Source: Tubulanus polymorphus
Taxonomy: Eukaryota > Nemertea > Palaeonemertea > Tubulaniformes > Tubulanidae
DNA length: 64,000 nt
NCBI RefSeq assembly: GCF_964204645.1
Contig: NC_134031.1
Location: 12,874,501 to 12,938,500, forward strand
Direction: 5' to 3'
Positions 46,148-53,240 of this stretch are shown here, piece by piece. The notes beneath the pieces are model-generated. The model searched no databases. It was given only the letters and a program-made list of their open reading frames with translations, and was not told the origin of the DNA. A program made the translations under genes and the position numbers. Positions within the stretch are counted from its first letter, which is position 1; the number at the start of each line of letters is the position of its first letter.

Positions 46148-47589
46148 GATGTAGAAGGTGGAGAAGATTATGAAATGGGAGAAATGGGAAATAATAATGA
46201 AGGATATATTGATGATGATTATAATGATGCAGAAACTAATATTGATAATGATGATGAATCAGCATATAATTCTAATTTAACTACACCTCAATATATTGAT
46301 AAAACACGTTCAAAGATAAGTATTGAAAATGAAGTACCAGAAATAACAGAAAAAGAATTCAATTATAATGAAATTATTCATGAATTTAAACCAATATTAA
46401 AAAGATCTGGTTTCAATATAACAAATAAAGGTATGAATTATTTAGTAAAAGATTTAAAATATTTAAATGGTGATTATTATTGGAAATTGAAAGGCGACTA
46501 TTATTTTAAGATTTCAAATCTTAAAAGTAGCGATAAAATAATAACACAATCAACTTTTAATTTATTTAAACCAGATAGAATTAAGAAAATCATTGATGAT
46601 GTTATAACTGATGTTACACAAGAAGAAAGAGATTATAATATAAAAGAATTTAAACAAAGAAATGCTAATTTTTTTAAGATAATTAATGAAAATTTAAGAC
46701 AAAAAAAATTCCTAAAGAAGTTATTAATTCCAAAACTAGTAAACCTAATTCAAGCGAAGTTCAAACTGAAAAACTTTTACCAAATGGATTACTTGATGCA
46801 ACAGATCAACAATTAGAAGATTTAAATATATTTTCTGATAAAGCAATTAGAGAAATTATTAGTATAAGACTTGCATCTAATAAAATTGCGCATGATAAAA
46901 GTATAAGAGATTTTAAAATTAGAACTTTAGAAAAAGAATTAACTGATAAAAATAAAGAAATAGAACAATTAAAGTCTGATTTAGATCATCAAGTAATTGA
47001 TGAAATAGAATATAAGCAAAAAGAATTACGTTTAGAAAAAGAAATAGATGATTTAAAATTTAACAAAGAATTACAAAAAGAAGAAAGAGATACATTGTTA
47101 AAATCATATGATTATAATATTAATAGATTAAAAGTTATTTTTAAAGATTTGTTGATAAAACCAGATTCTGAAATATCATTAAAAGACAGGATGAAGTTAT
47201 TATTTAAATTAGAAGGAATAACAATTCTTTCAATTCTAACAGCTGTAACTATGTTATTTACAACAATTGGTTTAGCTATATCAAATGCTTTAAAATATAC
47301 TCCTCCTACTCCCAATAAACCAGATAAACCTCCAGGCAATAATTCTATACAAGATAAAGTTAAAGATGGTTTAAAGAAATTAGCAAAATATTTATGGGAA
47401 TTATCTAAAAAATCTGCTGCAGCATTGCCAGGAGTTGTTGCATCAATTGTTGGTTTTATATTGAAATCTGCAGGTAATATTCTTAACTTTGCTGCTGAAC
47501 ATATAATTTTATTTTTAATCACAGTTGTAAGTGCTATTATTTTTGGGTTAGTAAATATGATATCAAAAAGATATCAAGAAAAAAAATAA
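46145..47589 (+). pseudogene. Acidic coiled-coil protein with C-terminal membrane helices (frame break at A8)
   Basis: The first frame (46145-46816) and the downstream frame reaching 47589 belong to one gene. At the A8 run 46701-46708 a -1 shift joins them, and copy 2 has no such break. N-terminus very acidic (Glu/Asp/Asn-rich, residues 1-60). Middle with GFNITNKGMNYLVKDLKYLN. A long coiled coil follows (IRTLEKELTDKNKEIEQLKS and onward, 46900-47090), then hydrophobic segments (ILSILTAVTMLFTTIGLAI; LPGVVASIVGFIL; IILFLITVVSAIIFGLVNM) around a Pro/Lys-rich linker. Probably a membrane-associated virion protein. Specific function unknown. Confidence 0.72.
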
Positions 47590-47604
47590 TAAAAAATAAA
47601 TAAT

Positions 47605-47626
47605 TAATTTTTTTGTTTAATAAATG
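47605..47626 (+). promoter_or_regulatory. Late-promoter-like start context, major capsid gene
   Basis: T7 tract (47608-47614), then GTTTAATAAATG. Confidence 0.6.
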
Positions 47627-48871
47627 AGCGGGAGTTATATAAGTCCTTCTAAGATTTCTAGAATATCTAATGCTATTAAAGCAGAAAGATCACATCATAT
47701 AATTACTCATAACCCTTCAAATATTAATCCCGATGAAACTTTATATGTTAGAATTCCGAGATTAACACAAAATACTTTTTATGTTCCAAATAGTATTTAT
47801 TTATCAGCTGATATAAAAGTAACTGGTCATGATAATAATTATGTTGACGATAATGTTGGGAGATATTTGATTAAAAAATTAATTATAAAGATTGGTCTAG
47901 AAACACTTTTCTCATTAGATGATTATAATTTATTTATGCATTATAAAGATTTATGGTTAACTAAAGAAAATAGAAATAATATGATATTTCAAGGAATCCA
48001 ATCAGAAAACCAAAATAAATTAAGATCTGAAGCCAATAACGCAGTAGTAAATAATGACGTAGATAATTTGATTAAAAAGATTTATGGAAGCAAATATAAA
48101 ATTCCATTAGATTTTGAATTGATAAATAATAATGCACCTTTATATAAATACGCAATTCAAGAAGATATTATATTTGAGATAACATTTGCTCCTGTAAATG
48201 AAATTGTATTATCTAGCGTTGTTAAAGATATGAGTTATAAATTATCGAATATATGTTTAGAATATAACACAATAACTAATGAAAATATTGCTAGCACAAT
48301 TCAAACTCAATACAATCAAGGATTTTCATTATTATATGATTATATTGATAAATTTAAAACTGTAACTATTAATGCAAATGATGAAATTATTAATGAGAAT
48401 ATTAACTTTCCTAGAAGATCTATTAAAGGTATATTAATATTTTTTACCATTGGAACGTATACTAATGGCGCAATAAAGGTAGATAATTATTATAATCCTG
48501 AAATAACAAAAGTAGAAATAACTATCGAAGGAATAGCAAATAAAATATTTTGTCAAGGAATGAGAATGATAGATCAATGGGTAGAAATTAAAAAACATTT
48601 TATGAATGAAAAAATAAAATCATTTGAAAATTGTAATATTAATCAAATTGATTATTATACCGGCAATAAATATGCATTATGGTTAGATTTTAGAACAACA
48701 GAGGATAATTCATTACATGGTTCTGGGAAAAAACTACAGAACACTAAAGATGGAATACAATTATTTATGAAAAAGAAAAAAGGAAGTTTAAATTTCAAAA
48801 TGCACATTTATATCATATCTGACGCACAATTAAATATTGTAAATTCACAATTAGATAGTATTCAATATTAG
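47624..48871 (+). CDS. Major capsid protein (double jelly-roll type)
   Basis: 415 residues, intact. The C-terminal region (NKYALWLDFRTTEDNSLHGS, then NTKDGIQLFMKKK and KMHIYIISDAQLNI) has the pattern I associate with Polinton major capsid proteins, which form the virion shell with pentons at the vertices. The body is beta-rich with no membrane segment. It sits between the coiled-coil gene and the integrase. It is one of the few copy 1 genes without a nonsense codon. Assignment by family pattern and length; structure prediction would settle it. Confidence 0.8.
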   Translation: MSGSYISPSKISRISNAIKAERSHHIITHNPSNINPDETLYVRIPRLTQNTFYVPNSIYLSADIKVTGHDNNYVDDNVGRYLIKKLIIKIGLETLFSLDDYNLFMHYKDLWLTKENRNNMIFQGIQSENQNKLRSEANNAVVNNDVDNLIKKIYGSKYKIPLDFELINNNAPLYKYAIQEDIIFEITFAPVNEIVLSSVVKDMSYKLSNICLEYNTITNENIASTIQTQYNQGFSLLYDYIDKFKTVTINANDEIINENINFPRRSIKGILIFFTIGTYTNGAIKVDNYYNPEITKVEITIEGIANKIFCQGMRMIDQWVEIKKHFMNEKIKSFENCNINQIDYYTGNKYALWLDFRTTEDNSLHGSGKKLQNTKDGIQLFMKKKKGSLNFKMHIYIISDAQLNIVNSQLDSIQY

Positions 48872-48889
48872 AAATATAAAGTTAAAATT

Positions 48890-48904
48890 AAGGATATATA
48901 AATG
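48890..48904 (+). promoter_or_regulatory. TAAATG start context without T tract, integrase
   Basis: AAGGATATATAAATG. No T run of five or more upstream, unlike most structural genes, which could mean a different expression class. Confidence 0.45.
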
Positions 48905-50029
48905 GGTGGTAAAAAAACTCCTAATACTAAAGAACAATATTTAAGAAATTTATGTTACAACCCTGAGAGTTCGGTTGCTTATTCTTTTACTAAAAATATA
49001 TGGCGTAAAGTAAAACAAGATAAATTAGATAAGATAATCCCACAAAATTTAGTTAAATATAAAGATATAAATGAATTTATGTTAGAACAACCAACATATA
49101 CAACACATAAAAAAATTGTTAGAAAATATAAAACTCGTAAAACTATGGTAAGTTATGTAGATCAACAGTGGCAAGGAGATTTAATTGATATGAAAAATGT
49201 TAAGAAAGATAATGATGATTATTGGTGGTTATTGAATATAATTGATATTTTTAGTCGTTATGTATGGAGCTTCCCACTTTATAGAAAAGATGCTGTACAA
49301 ACATCAAATGTTTTAAGAAAATTTCTTTCGGATGATAAACTAAATCCAGAAAAAATACAATTTGATGATGGAAAAGAGTTTGATAATTCACTTGTTCATG
49401 AACTCTTAGATAATCATAATATTAAATATTTTTCAACAAAATCAGATAAAAAAGCAGCAGTTGTTGAACGATTTAATAGAACATTAAGAACAAGAATGTG
49501 GAAATATTTTACAGCAAATAATACTTTTAAATGGATTGATGTTTTACCAAAATTGATAGAAGGATATAATAATTCTTATCATTCTTCTATTGGAATGAAA
49601 CCTATTGATGCTAGAAAACCTGAAAATGCTGAAATTGTTTGGAATAATTTATATGGAGCATTTCTTATAGATGATTTTGGTGAACCTAAATTTAAAGTTG
49701 GTCAAAATGTTAGAATTTCTAAGTATAAAAAGATATTTGACAAAGGATACGATCGAAATTTTACTAGAGAAATATATAAAATAAAAAAGGTAATAACAAC
49801 AAAACCATATGTCTATAAATTAGAAGATTTAGATGGTGAAGAAGTTGATGGCTACTTTTACGAAGAAGAATTAAGTTTAACTACTGAAAATCTAGAACAA
49901 GAATATAAAATTGAAAAAGTATTAAAAACAAAAACTATTAAAAGAAAAAAATATTCTTTAGTAAAATGGGTTGGATGGCCAGATAAATTCAATAAATGGA
50001 TATTATCAAGTAAAATTAAAAATATATAA
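48902..50029 (+). CDS. int: Retroviral-like integrase (DDE) with chromodomain
   Basis: Inserts the element into chromosomal DNA with 6-bp duplications. The N-terminus has a YLRNLCYNPES segment typical of Polinton integrases. The rve core shows WQGDLIDM (D93), FDDGKEF (D155) and VVERFNRTL (E189), followed by NSYHSSIGMKP. The C-terminus is a chromodomain (YKIEKVL ... YSLVKWVGWPDKFNKW, about residues 328-368), a reader module that can steer insertion to particular chromatin. 375 residues, intact. The TAA stop abuts the ATPase ATG in the same frame. Confidence 0.95.
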   Translation: MGGKKTPNTKEQYLRNLCYNPESSVAYSFTKNIWRKVKQDKLDKIIPQNLVKYKDINEFMLEQPTYTTHKKIVRKYKTRKTMVSYVDQQWQGDLIDMKNVKKDNDDYWWLLNIIDIFSRYVWSFPLYRKDAVQTSNVLRKFLSDDKLNPEKIQFDDGKEFDNSLVHELLDNHNIKYFSTKSDKKAAVVERFNRTLRTRMWKYFTANNTFKWIDVLPKLIEGYNNSYHSSIGMKPIDARKPENAEIVWNNLYGAFLIDDFGEPKFKVGQNVRISKYKKIFDKGYDRNFTREIYKIKKVITTKPYVYKLEDLDGEEVDGYFYEEELSLTTENLEQEYKIEKVLKTKTIKRKKYSLVKWVGWPDKFNKWILSSKIKNI

Positions 50030-50032
50030 ATG
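50018..50032 (+). promoter_or_regulatory. TAAATG start context overlapping integrase stop
   Basis: AAAATATATAAATG. The TAA of TAAATG is the integrase stop codon. Confidence 0.45.
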
Positions 50033-50638
50033 AACAAGGAATTATTTATATTTGAGCCTCATAATATGTTAATTTCTGGTGTAACAAATTGTGGAAAAAC
50101 TTATTTTTTATTAAATTTATTATAAACTGTTTATGAAAACTTTTTTCATAATATAGTATTATTTTGTCCAACATATGAATTTAATCAAACTTATGATAGA
50201 AACATTACTAGAAATAATAAATTTATTATATTAGATCCTAAAACAGTAAAAGAAAATTTAGATAATTGTATTAAAATAGCAATTGATATTTATAAAGGAT
50301 CAAATACATTATTTATCATAGATGATTGTGCAAATTTACATGATTCAAAAGTTAGAGAAAGTGAGTTATGTTATTTGGCTTTCTCTGGAAGACATTTTGG
50401 GATAACAACTTGGGTTTTAAATCAAAAATATAATTCAATTGTTAAAGACTTTAGAGAAAACATTAGATTTCTAGTTTTATTTTACAATAAAGATAGAAAA
50501 TTGCTGAAAAATGCACTTGAGGAAAATGATATTATTCCACATGATTTACATAATGAATATATGGATAAGTTGAAAAATATTAAAAGATCAAAATTACTAT
50601 TTAGATTACAACACCAATTTAAATATGAATTTATTTAA
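50030..50638 (+). pseudogene. A32-like genome-packaging ATPase (one in-frame stop)
   Basis: 202 codons in the FtsK/HerA-type ATPase family that pumps DNA into capsids. Walker A is GVTNCGKT (residues 17-24). Walker B is TLFIIDD (about 93-99). The GRHFGITTWVLNQ segment after it matches the sensor region of A32-type ATPases. Codon 32 (50123-50125) is TAA; translation downstream is then open only from an ATG at 50375, lacking both Walker motifs. Length is usual for the compact Polinton version. The frame is otherwise unbroken. Confidence 0.88.
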
Positions 50639-50904
50639 ATTCAATTAGTTTGTTAATCTAGTTGAATTCTAGTTATTGGTAGTTGTAACAAAAATCAAAT
50701 AGATTTAACAATATCTTAACTAGCTTGTTAATCTATTTTAATTCTAGTTACATTCTAGTTGAATTCTAGTTGTTAGTAGTTGGAACAAAAATCAACTAGA
50801 TTTAACAAGAAATAAATAAAAACAACAATATTTCAACTAGCTTGTTAATCTAGTTGAATTCTAGTTACATTCTAGTTAAATTCTAGTTGCAACATCACAA
50901 CTAA
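50639..50904. repeat. AT-rich CTAG-containing repeat cluster between genes
   Basis: No gene. Three tandem, imperfect units (from about 50641, 50719 and 50835) share GTTAATCTAGTTGAATTCTAG, TTAGTAGTTGGAACAAAAATC and TAGATTTAACA. Within each, an 11-bp word TTCTAGTTGAA/TTCTAGTTACA recurs head to tail. It looks iteron-like: a possible replication, packaging or enhancer element, or simply a minisatellite. Confidence 0.75.
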
Positions 50905-50923
50905 TTTTTTTGTTATATAAATG
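50902..50923 (+). promoter_or_regulatory. Late-promoter-like start context, 201-residue gene
   Basis: T7 tract (50905-50911), then GTTATATAAATG. Confidence 0.6.
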
Positions 50924-51526
50924 GTAGGTGAAAAGAAAATAAAATCTAAAAATGGTGATGTTTCAATTGAAAAAACTTTAGATGATTTAGGAATAACAGA
51001 AACAAAATTAACTCCAGATGATGGTGCTTTAAATAATGTTACAACAAATAATAATTATGAATATTATCTTTACTGTAAACATCAATTAGAAATATTAATA
51101 GCATCTGGAAAATGTAAAAAATTTGTTGATAAAAATTTAACTTATAATGAATTAGATACAATGAAATCAGTTGAAATTATTAGATTATTTAAGATTTATG
51201 AAGCCGCGAGAACAGCTAGAATTAATGACGCGATATCAGAAAATGTAGTAAAAGGTTATAGTAAATTATGTAATTATATACTACCAATTGAAAATGAAAA
51301 TAGATTATATTCCGATTTAAAAAATGACTATTTAGTTATGACTGAATTAAATAAATGGATTGGATATTTATCATTTCAATTAGGTGGATTTATGACATTA
51401 TTATCAACCGGGGTTATAACATTTTCAAATATTGAAAGTAAAAATATTTCTATAATAAATGAGCGAGGTGAAAGAAGTGAAGGAATTAACTGTGAAGAAA
51501 AAACCGAGAACTCAGAAACAAATTGA
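50921..51526 (+). CDS. Hypothetical Polinton protein, 201 aa
   Basis: Polar, mostly helical, with one Cys-containing segment (YLYCKHQLEILIASGKCKKF) and a moderately hydrophobic stretch near residues 146-168 (GYLSFQLGGFMTLLSTGVI). No domain recognised, though I recall helical proteins of similar size and position in other Polintons. Its last ~22 codons overlap the next gene in another frame and are Glu/Ser-rich, so the ancestral end may have been a little earlier. Confidence 0.65.
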   Translation: MVGEKKIKSKNGDVSIEKTLDDLGITETKLTPDDGALNNVTTNNNYEYYLYCKHQLEILIASGKCKKFVDKNLTYNELDTMKSVEIIRLFKIYEAARTARINDAISENVVKGYSKLCNYILPIENENRLYSDLKNDYLVMTELNKWIGYLSFQLGGFMTLLSTGVITFSNIESKNISIINERGERSEGINCEEKTENSETN

Positions 51527-51815
51527 ATGGTCTCGACAATTAGGAATTAAATCACAAGAATATAAAAAAGCTGTAAAAGAAAAAATAAGTAATAAAAATG
51601 GTGAAAATATTGTTATTTCTACTCCTTCTGATAGTAGAATATTTGATAAATATTTATATTTTACAGTTGGATTTGTAATTGTATTCATTTTGATTGGGTA
51701 TGATTGGTATAAGAAATCAAATAAAATTCATGATATTAGTAATTCTGAACCAACTGCTATCAAAAATGAAAGTACTTCTGAAATTCCGAAATTGATAATA
51801 AAAAAAATGGATTAA
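51459..51815 (+). CDS. Single-pass membrane protein with basic N-terminus, 118 aa
   Basis: ATG lies inside the upstream gene (68-base overlap, different frame), in an ATAATAAATG context. Basic N-terminal 60 residues (TVKKKPRTQKQIEWSRQLG) precede one clear transmembrane helix (YLYFTVGFVIVFILIGYDWY, about 65-84) and a polar tail. It could be a virion membrane or DNA-associated protein. Not recognised as a named family. Confidence 0.65.
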   Translation: MSEVKEVKELTVKKKPRTQKQIEWSRQLGIKSQEYKKAVKEKISNKNGENIVISTPSDSRIFDKYLYFTVGFVIVFILIGYDWYKKSNKIHDISNSEPTAIKNESTSEIPKLIIKKMD

Positions 51816-51928
51816 TATTTTAGAAAAAAAGCAAAAAAAATAATTGAATATCTCACTACTTTTGTCTATCACTGTGTGGGTGCCGTTTATGGCACCATCT
51901 ATGCGGAGCAATTAAATTGTCCAGATAA

Positions 51929-51963
51929 GTCATTTCGGATTCTAGATATTCATTATTTTTATT
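51929..51963. repeat. 35-bp direct repeat, left
   Basis: GTCATTTCGGATTCTAGATA and onward, repeated at 52782-52816 with Y-type differences. Likely the original Polinton sequence duplicated around the insert. Confidence 0.8.
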
Positions 51964-52298
51964 AATTTATTTTGTTTTTATTTGAATATTTGAATTTGAA
52001 TTTGTTAATCAATTAACATAGTAATTGATTACTAATTTGATTAAAAATTATATCATAATTAAGTTAAAAATACATAATTCATTTATCAGTTTTCATTCTT
52101 ACATTCTTTTCATTCGGAATAATTTATAATTTCAAATTTCACATATTTTTTTAGCACCAACAACATTTACTTAGGTGTTTTAGCTAAGTATATAAGGTAA
52201 TTCATTCAACCACTGGAGTAGCTCTGGCCAGCAGAGGCATTTTGAAAATGCACCTTCGTCCACTCTCCGGGTTTCTCCTTCGGTTTCGAATTTCGAGG

Positions 52299-52347
52299 TT
52301 GGTAGAAATTACATTAGGCGCCTTTAATATAATGTGATTTCTACCAA
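52299..52347. repeat. Hairpin with 18-bp arms
   Basis: 52299-52316 (TTGGTAGAAATTACATTA) pairs with 52330-52347 with one mismatch, around a GC-rich 13-base loop containing GGCGCC. Another GGCGCCTTT occurs at about 52421. Confidence 0.85.
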
Positions 52348-52781
52348 TCATTGAAGGAGATCTCGGTTGACGTGGGTCGCCGGGGGTGTAAGTAGAAATG
52401 ACGGGGGATAAGCGTCCCGTGGCGCCTTTCAATAATGGGATGCTTCTCCCCTGAAAACTCGTAGGTCGAGGATAGGGCAATTTTGCTAAAACTTACCGTA
52501 AAAACATTGAAATATTCCTTTCAATCACGAGAGAATGATGACTATCCTCCTGTCGTCACGGCCGAGCTAATTTAAATAAACCTCGTTTTCAGCAACTAAT
52601 GAAAACGCAGTAATTCAATACCAGCTAACTGATTTGTGTGTGTTGTATGTACTACGTGCTTATTATAACAACAACGTTGTGCAACACCTGTTTGATTGAT
52701 CAATATTCAAATGAAGCACTCTCTTATAATAATATGTAACAGATGTACTGTATGATTGTAGTTGTTTATAAAACGACTAAG

Positions 52782-52816
52782 GTCATTTTGGATTCTAGAT
52801 ATTCATTATTTCTATT
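52782..52816. repeat. 35-bp direct repeat, right
   Basis: Second copy of the repeat at 51929-51963, just before the right-end minus-strand gene. Confidence 0.8.
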
Positions 52817-52822
52817 TCTTAT

Positions 52823-53149
52823 TTAATCAACAATTTCTAAATCATGATGACCGTCTTCATTTTTCCCATGATATATTATTTTAAATCCTACTAAGTCTTT
52901 CAATTCCTCCATACTCAATGAAACCCATTTATCGGGTAAAAACACTTTAAATTCTCGTGATGTACTAACATTACAGTAGCTTAAATTAGCTGATACTTTC
53001 TCTCCATATTTAGTTTTTATCTTTTCTAATTTCAATATTTTATGTTCAATTTCTTTTGTAACATCAACTAACTTTTTTATTTAAAATTGTTTTTTTGCTG
53101 GTTTTATTCTGTTATTTATTGTTGCTAAGAATGCTTTTCTATCTCCCAT
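52823..53149 (-). pseudogene. Right-end small Polinton protein, 108 codons (one in-frame stop)
   Basis: ATG 53149 lies inside the right TIR, so this gene shares its leader with the polymerase. The frame runs to 52823, broken by TAA at 53081-53083. The part after the stop (TKYGEKVSANLSY, FKVFLPDKW) matches the 89-residue protein at 9445-9714. Small, beta-rich, no membrane segment; a nucleic-acid-binding OB-like fold is possible but unproven. A late gene at this end, facing inward, mirrors the polymerase at the other end. Confidence 0.7.
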
Positions 53150-53234
53150 TTATTAGGAAAAAAAATTACTTGTGGTGATGAGTGGTGTCTCGACCTCTCG
53201 ACCTCTGGTATGAAAGCCCACTTTTCCAATTACT
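53145..53234 (-). repeat. Polinton right terminal inverted repeat
   Basis: 90 bp, the mirror of 35953-36042 with one mismatch. Ends ATTACT (5'-AG on the other strand). Confidence 0.97.
53147..53171 (-). promoter_or_regulatory. Late-promoter-like start context, right-end gene
   Basis: On the minus strand T8, then CCTAATAAATGG; part of the TIR. Confidence 0.6.
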
Positions 53235-53240
53235 AATGTC
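53235..53240. repeat. Polinton target-site duplication (right)
   Basis: AATGTC, identical to 35947-35952; continues directly into GATGCGTAAA of the satellite monomer. Confidence 0.96.

Larger units (their letters stand above)
51816..52822. other. 1-kb non-coding stretch in Polinton, probable foreign insertion
   Basis: No convincing gene. A 35-bp direct repeat (51929-51963 and 52782-52816, two mismatches or so) brackets about 820 bp. The middle (52190-52600) is clearly GC-richer than the rest of the element and holds a strong hairpin. A 92-codon minus-strand frame (52202-52480) is Pro/Arg-rich and not convincing. It may be an inserted non-autonomous element. Confidence 0.6.
35953..53234 (+). 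mobile_element. Complete Polinton/Maverick, copy 1 (17,282 bp)
   Basis: Bounded by 90-bp inverted repeats with 5'-AG termini and a perfect 6-bp target duplication. It carries the full set expected of the family (protein-primed DNA polymerase, retroviral-like integrase, packaging ATPase, major and penton-like capsid genes) plus a VLTF3-like gene and several small membrane proteins. Genes are compact, intron-free and mostly on the + strand from the polymerase rightward; two are on the - strand. Five genes have one in-frame TAA each, and one has a frame break. Sharp ends and an intact duplication indicate recent insertion into the satellite. Confidence 0.97.

Noticed and set aside
38678-50125. 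Alternative genetic code with TAA read as glutamine
   Set aside because: Most genes of the same element end at TAA. One internal TAA corresponds to CAA in copy 2, but the polymerase one most likely replaced a leucine codon, so no single reassignment fits.
52202-52480. 92-codon minus-strand frame in the Polinton spacer
   Set aside because: Pro/Arg-rich low-complexity translation across a hairpin, no TAAATG-type start, no recognisable domain.
51836-52600. snRNA or spliced-leader RNA gene in the GC-richer insert
   Set aside because: An AATTTTG word and a hairpin are present, but no start matching U1, U2 or a known leader and no consistent fold was found.
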